Assembly (NCBI GenBank): GCA_035655435.1 | Contig: DASRUN010000066.1 | Coordinates: 1-64,000, forward strand | Length of the DNA: 64,000 nt | Source: UBA493 sp035655435 | GTDB taxonomy: Archaea; Iainarchaeota; Iainarchaeia; Iainarchaeales; Iainarchaeaceae | Reading direction: 5' to 3' | Shown here: piece by piece, positions 41,265-51,281 of the stretch | Position numbering within the stretch: position 1 is the first letter of the stretch | Layout of the letters: each line of letters starts with the position of its first letter | Program-made: the position numbers and the translations under genes | The notes under the pieces: model-generated | Seen by the model: only the letters and a program-made list of their open reading frames with translations | Told to the model about the DNA's origin: nothing | Database searches by the model: none

Positions 41265-41495
41265 ATCGATTTTCTTTAATTTTCACCAAGTCCGAATTTT
41301 TGCAAAAAGTAAATACTAATTCACTAGGTATTTTTCCCGTTTTCTTACTCGATTACTTCAACAACCATTTGTTTACCTTTCAAATAAAATTACTTTTTTT
41401 CCGGCAAATTTTACCCTAATTTTCAATTGCTCTATTGCGAAATAGTTATATATTAAAAGTAATTAATATATTCACAAAAAATTAGAGGAATATTT

Positions 41496-44400
41496 GTGGA
41501 CAAACAACAGCAAACAATAGTGGGAATTTGCATTGCGGGAATACTCCTTGGATTGATTTTAATTGTTGTTTTTTTACAGCCAACACCGCAACAAATAGAA
41601 AATATTCCGCAAACAAATGAACAGGAAACAAACAATACACTTTGTTTGGAAAGCTGTTCTGCATGTGAATTTGATGAGGTTTGTGAAACTAACGGAATAA
41701 AAACATGCATTAATTCTAATTGTGAAACCACAATCAATGCATGCTCGCGAGAACTTCCATTGGAATGTTACATACAAGGGCAGTCTGATTCTGAAAGCAT
41801 AACAGCAAAGGCAATCCGAGAAAATAATGTGGATGAATGCGATTCGCTTGGTGGAGCGGAAGCACAATTGTGTGCAAGCGAATTTTATTACAATAAATTT
41901 TTGGAAACAAAAGACGTTTCTTTTTGCGGAAAAATAATTGATTTTAATATCAAAATGAAATGTTTGAATTATGATGATGAACCGCAAGAGCAGGAACCAC
42001 TTATTCCCACAGATCTTGGAAATCGAACCGTGCAAACATCGGGAAAAAAATTGGTTGAAAGTGGGAAGAATTTTGCAACCTATGAAATTTCAGGAGACCC
42101 TGATAATGATCCTTCAACAACCGCAATGGTTACGGAAGTTTATTTTGAACCGGAAGAAATTCGCTTTGCAACCCTGTCAGTTCCCGTTTCTACAGTAACT
42201 GGCATGTCACCAAACTATGGCAGCAATTCTTATGAATGGATTGACAATGTTCTGACAGGCAGGGCATACTGCCGAACCCTCCTTGGCTTTTGCGCGCCTG
42301 GCTGCGATTGCTCAATCGAGGGGGATGCACAAAGGACTTTTTCAAGCGATGAAACAACTGAAACAATTAATCTTCCAAACTGGCAATCGCAAAACTCAGT
42401 TGAGGTTGAGTTGGGCAGCGGCATGTGGGGAAATTTTGTGATATCCAGATTGATTTTCGGGCTGCTTAACTTTGAAACAGCGCCGTGGCATTCAAATACT
42501 TCAATTAACATAAAAAAATCCGGAACAGGATCTTTCTTTTCAACGGGTTTTCTAGGAACAGGAACCTGTTTTGAACCTGATGTAGAAAGCAGGTGCAATG
42601 CAATTGGAGGAACTGAAATCAGGCATCTAATGAGCGGTGTAACTCCGGGAACCGGATTGGTTTTGGATCCGGATCCAACAGGAAATGTGGATGTTACAAT
42701 AAAACTAGACCACGAGGTTAGCGGAGATTCTTGGGGAGTTTTTGTGAATAGATCAGGCTATGTCTCGCCTAATCCAAGAGTGGTTGTGTACATTAATTGG
42801 AACAGGAACGATGATCCACCGACAATAACCGCGCAAGTTTGCTCTGTTACGGAAGGGGATGAAACAATAATTTCCTGTGCACCAACATTGCCAAATGACA
42901 CTCAACTATTAAAGTGCATTACAACTTACTCCGACCCTGAAGGGGATAGAGCTGCGGAAGCATATTCTTGGGAGGCGAATGGAAGCGCGGTTCCGTTTGA
43001 AGAAAATCAAACCATAAGTTTAGGCGGTTTTACCAGAACTAATCCAAACACATTCAGATGCACTTTTACAGTAAACCCTTTAAGCCCTTCAACACAACCT
43101 GATGTGAGCGTTACTTCCTTACTCGCAACAGTGGACGCGGTTTCCAACAGCGGAGGCCTTGTTCTCCACATGCCGTTTGACACGGATTTCAGTGATTCTT
43201 CAACATTTAATAATAATGGAACACCGATGAACGGAGCAACAATAACAGAAACCGGAAAACTCTGCGGAGCGCTAGAGCTTGATGGAACAGATGACTTTGT
43301 TGAGGTTTTGGATTCGGGTTCGCTTGATATTGAGAATGAAATAACAATCGCCGCCTGGGTTAACACAGAGAATCTCAATGGAACAAGAATGATTGTATCA
43401 AAATATTTCCGACAAGGTTTCAGAGATAATTATGCAATGATGCTTGTATCAAGTAGTTTATTCGGAAGCTTGGAGAAAAATTGTTTTAGATGCCTGAGCG
43501 CTTGGTTCGGAACGGATAGAGATGTTCCTGCAAACACGTGGAAACATGTTGCATTAACGTATGATGGAGCTCAGGCAAAATTGTATGTGGATGGGCAACT
43601 AAAAGAAACATTGGATGAAACAGGTGCGATTGGAACAAATAACGAGCCATTGCATATTGGAGCGGAAAAAGAAACTAGCTTCAGAAACCCAAATCCGCCA
43701 TTTCAAGATTTTTTCTCCGGAAAAATTGATGATTTGAGAATTTACAGCAGGGTGCTTTCACAATCAGAAATACAAGCGCTCACGCTTGAAACATGCAATG
43801 AACCGGAACCTGAAACACCAACATGTACAATAGAAAATGCGAATCCCGTAAACATTCCACTTGGCGGAACAACTGATGTTACGATTTCGCTTGAAAATTT
43901 TACAACACCTCCAAGTAATTTCGGAAGTCTTGCATGTGGAGATGGAGCAACTGCATCACGCATAAGCTGCACGCAAACCCAATGTACATTTAGATGCTCG
44001 AATTATAATTCCGCGGGAACATTTACAATCAACAATCTTTCCGGATTGACAAACGGATCTGAAACCGCGAACTGCAATGGTTCGGCAATTGTTAATGTTC
44101 AGGCGCCGATAAATACGGATTGTTCAGATAATGGCGGAACATGCAGGAACACTTGCCCTATTTCGGAAGAACGAGTACCGGCATTCACGTGCTCCAATCC
44201 TTCGCAAATTTGTTGCATTGATGTTTGCCCGGATTCTGTGGAAGTGAATGGTTCGTGCGGATGCGGAGGAGTAATAATAAACGATGGTTATTGTTGTGAA
44301 GGAATTCCTTCAAGCACGCAGTGCTCCGAGCCCACACAGAATAATTTGGTTGGAATTAATCTTGAAACGGATAAAAAAGAGTACGGAAACGAAAATGCCG

Positions 44401-44783
44401 CAATCACTGTTACGGTTGCAAAGAAAGCAATTGGATTTGGCGGAAATGCAGGGGTTGCATTGAAGGCAATAAGGGAAAAGGATTCAATGCAAATAACTCT
44501 TCCTGTTTCCTCAATGAATTTTAATTTTGCGCTAACCGATCCGGTTGGGGAAACAGAACAACAATTGTTCACATTGAACACCGGATCATTGCAATCCGGA
44601 GTTTACACTTTGACGGCTGAAATTACACAAACAATGCCGGAAAACGATACAATAAGGGCGGATAACATTGATTCGGAAACAATAATAATCAAACCAAGGG
44701 CAACGGTTGCCGCGCCCGAAATACACCCAATATTTGTAGTTTTGATTGTATTCGCTGTTTTGATGATCCTTAAAAGGAACTAA
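41496..44783 (+). CDS. Large cell-surface protein with LamG-like domain
   Basis: 1095 aa. An N-terminal membrane helix (~8-28) serves as signal or anchor. Residues ~550-770 form a LamG/concanavalin-like domain (LVLHMPFDTDFSDSS..., ITIAAWVN, KIDDLRIYSRVLS). Cys-rich units follow (CGCGGVIINDGYCCEG), then a beta domain. The protein ends APEIHPIF + hydrophobic helix + KRN, shared with the protein at 47972-49585. Carbohydrate or cell binding is plausible. A strong TATA (TTATATATTAAAAG) lies at ~41447. Confidence 0.8.
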   Translation: MDKQQQTIVGICIAGILLGLILIVVFLQPTPQQIENIPQTNEQETNNTLCLESCSACEFDEVCETNGIKTCINSNCETTINACSRELPLECYIQGQSDSESITAKAIRENNVDECDSLGGAEAQLCASEFYYNKFLETKDVSFCGKIIDFNIKMKCLNYDDEPQEQEPLIPTDLGNRTVQTSGKKLVESGKNFATYEISGDPDNDPSTTAMVTEVYFEPEEIRFATLSVPVSTVTGMSPNYGSNSYEWIDNVLTGRAYCRTLLGFCAPGCDCSIEGDAQRTFSSDETTETINLPNWQSQNSVEVELGSGMWGNFVISRLIFGLLNFETAPWHSNTSINIKKSGTGSFFSTGFLGTGTCFEPDVESRCNAIGGTEIRHLMSGVTPGTGLVLDPDPTGNVDVTIKLDHEVSGDSWGVFVNRSGYVSPNPRVVVYINWNRNDDPPTITAQVCSVTEGDETIISCAPTLPNDTQLLKCITTYSDPEGDRAAEAYSWEANGSAVPFEENQTISLGGFTRTNPNTFRCTFTVNPLSPSTQPDVSVTSLLATVDAVSNSGGLVLHMPFDTDFSDSSTFNNNGTPMNGATITETGKLCGALELDGTDDFVEVLDSGSLDIENEITIAAWVNTENLNGTRMIVSKYFRQGFRDNYAMMLVSSSLFGSLEKNCFRCLSAWFGTDRDVPANTWKHVALTYDGAQAKLYVDGQLKETLDETGAIGTNNEPLHIGAEKETSFRNPNPPFQDFFSGKIDDLRIYSRVLSQSEIQALTLETCNEPEPETPTCTIENANPVNIPLGGTTDVTISLENFTTPPSNFGSLACGDGATASRISCTQTQCTFRCSNYNSAGTFTINNLSGLTNGSETANCNGSAIVNVQAPINTDCSDNGGTCRNTCPISEERVPAFTCSNPSQICCIDVCPDSVEVNGSCGCGGVIINDGYCCEGIPSSTQCSEPTQNNLVGINLETDKKEYGNENAAITVTVAKKAIGFGGNAGVALKAIREKDSMQITLPVSSMNFNFALTDPVGETEQQLFTLNTGSLQSGVYTLTAEITQTMPENDTIRADNIDSETIIIKPRATVAAPEIHPIFVVLIVFAVLMILKRN

Positions 44784-44797
44784 TAGACGCTGGCGGA

Positions 44798-46105
44798 TTA
44801 GGAAATCTTCTTACCTTTGCGGGTTTGAAAATCAATTGTTTCGCCAAGCAGCCATTTCCAAAGTGGCGTATATTGTATTTTGTATTTGCCCTCTTTCTGC
44901 GTTACCTCAAAATCTGAAGTTATTACTAGAAGATTTTTGCACCTCAGTTCCTCTGCAGCTTTTATGAGCGGTTTGAGCTCGCGCTCTTTAGTGGGCCCAT
45001 TATTCAGATTATAGCACACTTGTATGAGTTGTTCTACTTTGGTTCCCTTCTTTACCACAAAATCCACTTCGTTGTGCTGGTGGTCTTTCCAGTAGTACAC
45101 TTCAGTTCCGGGGTTTCTGGATTTTTTTCGCAGAAGCTCCACACAAACAATATTTTCATACAGCCTGCCGTCATTTTTTGAAATGTTGAAACTGACAAAG
45201 TTACAGAACCCGTGGTCAATGCAATAAACTTTTTTTGGCGCAATTATCTGCTGCTTCAACTTGTGGGAATACCTTTCAAGAACAGTAAGCAGATAAGCTT
45301 CCTGCAAATATTGGACATAGTTCTTTGTGGTGTGCTGGTCTTTAAGACCGACAATCTTTGTGAGTTTGGAATACGTGAATTCATTTGAAAAATTTGAAAC
45401 AAGATAACCAGCAAGCTCCCGAAAGCTTTTCTCTTCTTTTATGTTATGCCTTTTAATGCAATCCTTAGTAACAATGTCGCCATAAATTTCTCTCACAATG
45501 TCAGAACCAAACACTCTGAATTCTGGCAATCCACTGCCTTCAACGTATTTTTCCAACTCACGCCTTGCAAATGCGATTTCCTCGGTAGAATAAACATTTT
45601 GTTTCAGGCCAGACGATTCCGTAAAAGAAAAAGGGAATATTGTAAAATCAAGGTGCCTGCCAGTCAAATGTGTTGCAAGTTCCCCGCTTAAGAGTTTTGA
45701 ATCGCTCCCAGTCACAATAACTTTTTTCGTCCTGCGAAGTCTATTAGCAAAAAGCTCCCATCCATGTACCTGCTGTATCTCATCAAGAATTATGAACTCC
45801 ACATCACCATAAAGCTCGTAAAACGCCTGGAGCACTTTGTCAAGGTCCTCGGTTTTCACGTTTATTAGGCGCTCATCAACAAAATTAATGTAAGCAGCCT
45901 TTTCTTTCAGGCTGTGCGCAAGCAAAAGCGAAAAAATGGACTTACCACTCCTGCGTACTCCAAGGATTACGAGAACATTAGGGGCTGAAAGATATTTTTT
46001 CGCAACGTCTATTCCTTCCCTGCCAACTATTTCTTCTTTTGCAAATTTATTCTCAATTTCCTTCCGCTGGCCCTCGATAATGCGCTTTAAAATATCTATT
46101 TCCAT
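44798..46105 (-). CDS. AAA-type ATPase with DUF4143
   Basis: 435 aa from ATG 46105, which fits a TTTTTAATAA element ~25 nt upstream; a further ATG at 46126 is less likely. Walker A GVRRSGKSIFS, Walker B FIILDEIQQV, sensor VTGSDSKLL, then a winged-helix region and the DUF4143 C-terminus with LYENIVCVELLRKK and NEVDFVVKKGTK, which resembles a nuclease-like fold. Family members are common in archaeal accessory regions; function unknown. Confidence 0.85.
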   Translation of the reverse strand: MEIDILKRIIEGQRKEIENKFAKEEIVGREGIDVAKKYLSAPNVLVILGVRRSGKSIFSLLLAHSLKEKAAYINFVDERLINVKTEDLDKVLQAFYELYGDVEFIILDEIQQVHGWELFANRLRRTKKVIVTGSDSKLLSGELATHLTGRHLDFTIFPFSFTESSGLKQNVYSTEEIAFARRELEKYVEGSGLPEFRVFGSDIVREIYGDIVTKDCIKRHNIKEEKSFRELAGYLVSNFSNEFTYSKLTKIVGLKDQHTTKNYVQYLQEAYLLTVLERYSHKLKQQIIAPKKVYCIDHGFCNFVSFNISKNDGRLYENIVCVELLRKKSRNPGTEVYYWKDHQHNEVDFVVKKGTKVEQLIQVCYNLNNGPTKERELKPLIKAAEELRCKNLLVITSDFEVTQKEGKYKIQYTPLWKWLLGETIDFQTRKGKKIS

Positions 46106-46163
46106 GTGAATAGTAACCACAGACATTATTAAAAAGCTTGTGGTTTAGAACTACACACATTTT

Positions 46164-46275
46164 ATGCGTCGCAGTCAGGTGCTGACACTGAAAGAATTGA
46201 AAAAAATGGCTTCAAATAAAGGGGCTCCACAGGCAACCATAGAAAAAGATTACGCGCAAAGGATTCTATCGAAGA
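46164..46275 (+). pseudogene. AbiEii-type nucleotidyltransferase, 5' fragment
   Basis: MRRSQVLTLKELKKMASNKG, then APQATIEKDYAQRIL resembles the N-terminus of AbiEii toxins (the IEKDY motif). The homology stops at ~46271, where a transposase fragment begins in another frame; the original frame stops at 46319. The remaining toxin (nucleotidyltransferase core) is missing. A complete AbiE-like pair lies 3.4 kb downstream. Confidence 0.55.
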
Positions 46276-46467
46276 CAAATGAAACGCAAATACAACGACC
46301 ACCTCTACCACAGACGTAGCCTTATCGAAAGCGCATTCTCTGCAAACAAACGACGTAGCGGTAGCCACATCCTATCACGCACTGCCCGCACACAGCGGGC
46401 AGAAATATTCACCCGCTACATCACACACAACCTAAACTTAATCAAAAAAACAAAGACTTTCAACTAA
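46264..46467 (+). pseudogene. DDE transposase C-terminal remnant
   Basis: About 66 residues reading FYRRQMKRKYNDHLYHRRS, then LIESAFSANKRRSGSHIL and a terminal ITHNLNLIKK. The YHxRSxxES-FSANKRRxG pattern is the C-terminal catalytic-Glu region of IS5/IS1182-like DDE transposases. No N-terminal part or inverted repeat is visible. It is fused to an AbiEii fragment, marking an old insertion scar. A TGCCCGC/GCGGGCA hairpin lies inside (46383-46401). Confidence 0.65.
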
Positions 46468-46522
46468 ACCAAAAGGAACTAAAGGTTTAAATAGCTGAAA
46501 AGATTTATTAGAAGGGAAACAA

Positions 46523-47935
46523 ATGAGTTTGATAGAAAAAAATGCAGCAAGATTAATTATTGTCGGATTAATTCTTTTAACTTTAATCGGGCTAGCTAGC
46601 TCGCAATTTGGACCTAATTTTTTAAAACCAAATCCCGGACATACTTTTGATGAAATTGATGGAACAAGAATTTTCACTTCACAAGATGGAGATGCATACT
46701 TTTGGATACTTTCACCCCCAGGAAGATCTAATCTTGGCGGAGAATTAATCAGAACACCTACTGAATCAAATTATGCGGCCATTGGAATTTTCGACGCATT
46801 CAGCCAGAAATTTGTACAAATAGGACACCCAAATCAGGCCACAAGCGCATTTGACTTAAAAGTTTACGGAGATGTCTGTCTTTATGGTCCCAACGGTGCC
46901 GGTCCAGCAGACTGCAGAAATACTTGGTCGACAGGCGGAGCAAGCCAGTGGACGACAGATCCAAATGGTATCAATTACACAGACGGAAAAGTAGGAATAG
47001 GCACTCCAGCTATAACAAATGCAGTTTTATCTGTTAGGACAAACGAAGATGATGAAATAGCGATATATGGGCATAATCTCGCAACTACTGGTACTATGCC
47101 TGGAGGACAGTTTTTGTCACAGAATGGACCTGGAATACGTGTTGGTGCAAGTAACGTTGATCGACCTGCAATAGAACTACTACAAGGTGGAATAAAATTC
47201 AATGTGGTTACGGATGGGATAGAATTCGGTGATGGCACAATTCAAACCACTGCTGCGGTGGCAACAATAACAGATGATGACGAACCGCCTACTGTTACCA
47301 ATACGTTTTATGATATAACGGTTCTGAACACATTGAGGATACCGATAATACGGGGTAGATTGGATACTGGATGCGTACCTGTTGCGGGTTGGGACACATC
47401 CACAGGCTGCGAAACTCTTGTTTCTGGCATAAGTACGAATCAGGCACGTATCATGACATGCCCTGACAATTATATGGCGATTAACGGCGGAGGAGAATGT
47501 ATTGGAGATTCACATGTAAAACAGAGTTCTCCAAACAGTAGTAATAGGAAATGGAATTTTAGTTGTGCCGAAGATAGAGTAAATGGAGACACAGTTGCGT
47601 ATAGAGATATAGTTCAATCAACAATTACATGTGTTAGAATACAAGATAGTACTCCTACAGTAGGCACAGTAACCGTCAGCTCAAATACGCAGATAGCAGA
47701 CTACAGCCTGCCTAATGGAGGCTCAAAAACTGTTTCCACCACTTGTTCGGCTGGTGTAAGTGAGAGATGTGACTGTTTCAGCAATTACCTAAGAGCATTT
47801 GGGAATTTGACCGAGACATCAAATACAAGCACATGTACTTGCACCTACCAGATAGGCGCCTTGGTGAGCTGCGGTACTGGCGCGTTCCAAGTCTCCTGTC
47901 CATGGATAACAGCCGCTCAAACATGCGTCACTTAA
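46523..47935 (+). CDS. Surface protein with tail-fibre-like segment
   Basis: 470 aa. N-terminal membrane helix (residues ~10-27, IIVGLILLTLIGLASS) as signal/anchor. Residues ~140-250 have WTTDPNGINYTDGKVGIGTP and IEFGDGTIQTTAA, typical of phage tail-fibre and related trimeric surface proteins. The C-terminal part is Cys-containing and Thr/Ser rich. No C-terminal membrane helix. Likely a secreted or fibrous surface component next to two other surface genes. Confidence 0.7.
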   Translation: MSLIEKNAARLIIVGLILLTLIGLASSQFGPNFLKPNPGHTFDEIDGTRIFTSQDGDAYFWILSPPGRSNLGGELIRTPTESNYAAIGIFDAFSQKFVQIGHPNQATSAFDLKVYGDVCLYGPNGAGPADCRNTWSTGGASQWTTDPNGINYTDGKVGIGTPAITNAVLSVRTNEDDEIAIYGHNLATTGTMPGGQFLSQNGPGIRVGASNVDRPAIELLQGGIKFNVVTDGIEFGDGTIQTTAAVATITDDDEPPTVTNTFYDITVLNTLRIPIIRGRLDTGCVPVAGWDTSTGCETLVSGISTNQARIMTCPDNYMAINGGGECIGDSHVKQSSPNSSNRKWNFSCAEDRVNGDTVAYRDIVQSTITCVRIQDSTPTVGTVTVSSNTQIADYSLPNGGSKTVSTTCSAGVSERCDCFSNYLRAFGNLTETSNTSTCTCTYQIGALVSCGTGAFQVSCPWITAAQTCVT

Positions 47936-47971
47936 ACTTATTAATAATAAAAGTTTGCGGGTTTGAATGTC

Positions 47972-49585
47972 ATGCACAAAAAAAATATTTTAATGCTTTT
48001 TCTGATTTTAACAATATTTTTAATTGGTTTTGCAACCGCGGAAACTTCAATTCGATGCCAAATAGGTGCTAGTGGAACGTTATTTGGGGTGAGCGCACCA
48101 AGCAATGCGCATGTAGCAATAAGCACGAGTGAATACGCTAACAAGGTAGGATGCACCGCAGATACCTCAGCACCTGCGTGTAGTGATCCTAGCTCTGCAA
48201 TAGCACTAAAACTTTCAAGTGCAACAAACGCGCACGCTGAATCACCAAATCTAAGCAATTACACTCAAAACATTTGCATAAAAGCATCGGCAACAAACCA
48301 ACAAACTTATTGTTATGCACTCAATGATTGTCCAAGCGACTTTATAGGATTGGTAAATCTTTATGGGGAAACAGGGCTAGTGAATGGGCAACTCACTGTA
48401 ACCAATGCGCTTGTTGGAGCATACGCTGCCGGCGCACCACACATTTGTTGTGGATTGAGAGACTTAGACGATTCACCTGCTACAAGCTGTACAATAACGG
48501 CAAGCCCAACAACAATAGAAATAGGAGAAACATCAAGCATTGCAGTCACTTGTTCTAATGCATTAGGCACAACACAATGCCCAAGCGATTTGCAAATAGT
48601 TTCAACCGCCCCTGCAATAGCAACTTATGATTCAACCACTACCCAATTAACAGGAGTAAGCGCAGGAGACACAACAGCAAGAGCGACAAGCGTTTCAATT
48701 CCTGCAGTAACTTGTGTTTCGGGAACAGTAACGGTTACTGATACAATAAACAATTGTGTGATTGATGCACAAGCAACAGAAGCATGCATTTGCGGAACAG
48801 AAACTGCAAACCCGGGACAGTTCTGCTGTGCAACCGGAGTTTCTGATACTGCATGCACCACACCAACACCGAATTGTGTTGAAGGAGAAAATACAACCGG
48901 AGAAATTTGTTCATGCAATGGTACTCCGGTTCCGGATGGAGAATATTGTTGTAGCGGAGTTGCAAGCACAGTATCATGTGATCAGCTTTGTCCGCAAGGA
49001 CAAATAACAACAACTTGTAGTTGTGAAAATCAAATCAGAAATTCTGGAGACGGTTACTGCTGCAGCGGAGTTTTCCAAACAACACAATGTACAAACTCCA
49101 GTCTGAACCATGTGAAAATCAGTGCTTTGAGACTTGAACAAACAGAGTTTTTCAAAGATTCGGAAGATCCGATTACATTTGCAATTGATGTGGAAAGAAT
49201 TGACGACAGTGTAACAACAGGATATTTGGAGGCTTATTTGATACACAACATAAATCAAACCCAAACTCAGATTTTTGCGGATCCAACTAATGAATTGGAA
49301 GTTAGTTTTGTTGACGCAGAACCAATGACAATTCCCGTAAGTTTTCCAACAACATCGCTTGCAACTGGCAGTTATAGGCTTGTTGTTCACATAACATCAG
49401 AATTTGACAGAGATGGAGCTGGAAATATTGCAAATGATGAAGGGAAAGTTGATGATAATACAAAATCGGCAAGTATTCTAGTGAGAAGCGGTCCTGCCGG
49501 AGGCCCGGTAGCAGCTCCTGAAATACACCCGATATTTATAGTGTTCATACTCTTCGCGGTTTTAATGATCATTAAAAGGAACTGA
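47972..49585 (+). CDS. Surface protein with BIG2-like and Cys-rich domains
   Basis: 537 aa from ATG 47972 (MHKKNILMLFLILTIFLIG); TTG 47963 is less likely. Signal peptide, then a bacterial Ig-like domain (ITASPTTIEIGETSSIAVTC ... LTGVSAGDTTARATS), three to four Cys units (CSCNGTPVPDGEYCCSG type), a beta domain, and the terminal APEIHPIFIVFILFAVLMII-KRN. Homologous at its C-terminus to the protein at 41496-44783. Confidence 0.78.
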   Translation: MHKKNILMLFLILTIFLIGFATAETSIRCQIGASGTLFGVSAPSNAHVAISTSEYANKVGCTADTSAPACSDPSSAIALKLSSATNAHAESPNLSNYTQNICIKASATNQQTYCYALNDCPSDFIGLVNLYGETGLVNGQLTVTNALVGAYAAGAPHICCGLRDLDDSPATSCTITASPTTIEIGETSSIAVTCSNALGTTQCPSDLQIVSTAPAIATYDSTTTQLTGVSAGDTTARATSVSIPAVTCVSGTVTVTDTINNCVIDAQATEACICGTETANPGQFCCATGVSDTACTTPTPNCVEGENTTGEICSCNGTPVPDGEYCCSGVASTVSCDQLCPQGQITTTCSCENQIRNSGDGYCCSGVFQTTQCTNSSLNHVKISALRLEQTEFFKDSEDPITFAIDVERIDDSVTTGYLEAYLIHNINQTQTQIFADPTNELEVSFVDAEPMTIPVSFPTTSLATGSYRLVVHITSEFDRDGAGNIANDEGKVDDNTKSASILVRSGPAGGPVAAPEIHPIFIVFILFAVLMIIKRN

Positions 49586-49670
49586 TATACGCTGAAGGGC
49601 GGCCGCTTGTTGAATAACTGAAAACATCGTAGTCGTTATATTTAAATATTAGTTGTTTAAAGACATAATA

Positions 49671-50378
49671 ATGCTTGAATTGACCAATAAGCGTTTGGTT
49701 TCCATTTTGTGGATGCTCAAGAACAAAGATAAAACATGGAGCATTTCCGAATTGAGAAGGGCGGCTGCTGCAATGATCAACCAAGATGATATTGTTTACG
49801 CACAAAAAAAGCCATTTCCGATTATGGACTTGGGACTTACTTACAAGCCTACGCACACGTTTATCAAAGAGCTTGAGAAAAACGGGTTTGTGGCAAAAGA
49901 TACCAAAACATCCGAGTATAGGGTTGCAAAAGCAGGTGATTTGGTGAAATTCATATCGCTTTCAAGGCCGTTTGCGGGATTCAAATCTATTAATTATCAT
50001 AGTCCTGCGGAGTTTCAGGAAACTTTGAAAATTGTTAATGGCTCAAAATTGGATTATGCGTTTACGGTTTTTGCGGGAAGTGAATTGTACAGGCCGTACG
50101 TTAAGACAAGTCAGGTGCATGTATACATTTCGGAAAGTGATAAGCAAAAGTGGAGCGATTATTTGCTTTCGAAAAAATGCATGAAAGCGGAGAAAAGCGA
50201 AGCAAACCTTTTCCTCATACCGGTAAAAGAAAATTTTATTTTCAGGTTTGCAAAAAAAATAAAGGGTTTTTTGATTGCCGCTTCCCCTATATTGCTGGCA
50301 GACCTCCTGAGCTTTGGCGGTTTGGCGGAAGAGCAGGCGCAGTTTTTAATGGAAGAATGGCTGGACAATAGGCTGTGA
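49671..50378 (+). CDS. Winged-helix AbiEi-like antitoxin candidate
   Basis: 235 aa from ATG 49671, ~25 nt after the TATA box ATATTTAAATATT. Residues ~1-75 look like a winged helix (WSISELRRAAAAM ... YKPTHTFIKELEKNGFVA). The rest matches the nucleotidyltransferase-associated regulator type only loosely. The next gene, 4 nt later, encodes a nucleotidyltransferase, so the pair fits an AbiE-like type IV toxin-antitoxin module. Confidence 0.6.
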   Translation: MLELTNKRLVSILWMLKNKDKTWSISELRRAAAAMINQDDIVYAQKKPFPIMDLGLTYKPTHTFIKELEKNGFVAKDTKTSEYRVAKAGDLVKFISLSRPFAGFKSINYHSPAEFQETLKIVNGSKLDYAFTVFAGSELYRPYVKTSQVHVYISESDKQKWSDYLLSKKCMKAEKSEANLFLIPVKENFIFRFAKKIKGFLIAASPILLADLLSFGGLAEEQAQFLMEEWLDNRL

Positions 50379-50382
50379 TGTG

Positions 50383-51126
50383 ATGGAAAAACTGATGATA
50401 GAAAAATCCGATGAACTTCTTCATGAATTCTTCAGTACGTTGGATAAAAAGTATCATAGTAGCGTGGGTCTCATGGGCGGTTGGGCAGTTCATTATACTT
50501 TGAAGAATAAAGATACAATCCACATGGGTTCTAGAGATATTGATATTTTCTTTGACACCGCAAAAGTGAAGGCGAACATTATTGAGCAAAAGCTGGAAGA
50601 AATGGGTTTTCACAGACATTCGACTTTTAGATGGGTAAAAATATTCCATAGCGAAACTGAAAAACAACTCGGCATTGAAGAGAGCAAAAAGCACGCATTG
50701 CACAATCTTTCTTACATCTACTTTGACATTGCAACCCCGACAAAAATAAAACATTCAATGCCGGAACCATTGCTGAAAAAAGTTTTTGCAAAAGAAAAAG
50801 AATTCATAAAAATAAAGGACATTGAAGTAATGGTTCCTCCCCCAAAAATATTGGTTGAAATGAAGCTCAAATCAACTCCAAACAGGAATGACGCATTCAA
50901 GCGCACAAAAGACATTGCAGACCTTTATGCGCTCCTCAATACAAATAAAGAACTCTGGCTTATCAAAAACGGGGAAAGAATTAAAACAAAAGGTTTGAAC
51001 AGCAAACTTGTTCAAAAATTCAGGGAAAAACTTGAAAGGTTCAAAACAGATGGCACGATTGCCGCATCGGCAACAATGCTCAACACAAGTGCCGGAAGGA
51101 TTACAAGTGTTTTGGAAAAAATCTGA
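50383..51126 (+). CDS. AbiEii-like nucleotidyltransferase (toxin candidate)
   Basis: 247 aa (ATG 50383; GTG 50380 also in frame). LMGGWAVHYTLKNKDTIHMGSRDIDIFFD holds the GG...SxDxD nucleotidyltransferase signature; a third acidic residue may be in YFDIATPTK. AbiEii enzymes transfer nucleotides to tRNA or other targets. It probably pairs with the preceding winged-helix gene. Confidence 0.7.
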   Translation: MEKLMIEKSDELLHEFFSTLDKKYHSSVGLMGGWAVHYTLKNKDTIHMGSRDIDIFFDTAKVKANIIEQKLEEMGFHRHSTFRWVKIFHSETEKQLGIEESKKHALHNLSYIYFDIATPTKIKHSMPEPLLKKVFAKEKEFIKIKDIEVMVPPPKILVEMKLKSTPNRNDAFKRTKDIADLYALLNTNKELWLIKNGERIKTKGLNSKLVQKFREKLERFKTDGTIAASATMLNTSAGRITSVLEKI

Positions 51127-51131
51127 TCCAT

Positions 51132-51281
51132 GTGAATAAGGAGAACAAAGTTAGTATAATACAAAATAAGCATTCATCACATGGAAAAGCAGCAGAAGCC
51201 TATAAAATAACTAATGAAAAATTTGAACTGAGAACCCCAAATTTCCTTAATTTGGATAAATTCAAAAAACTCCTCAAGTAG
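51132..51281 (+). CDS. Small ORF, 49 aa, possible remnant
   Basis: GTG 51132 to TAG 51281: VNKENKVSIIQNKHSSHGKA..., ending FLNLDKFKKLLK. No known family. It follows the AbiEii-like gene by 5 nt and could be a coupled small protein or the degraded end of another gene. Its 3' end overlaps a convergent small ORF by 8 bp, so at most one of them may be real. Confidence 0.3.
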   Translation: MNKENKVSIIQNKHSSHGKAAEAYKITNEKFELRTPNFLNLDKFKKLLK

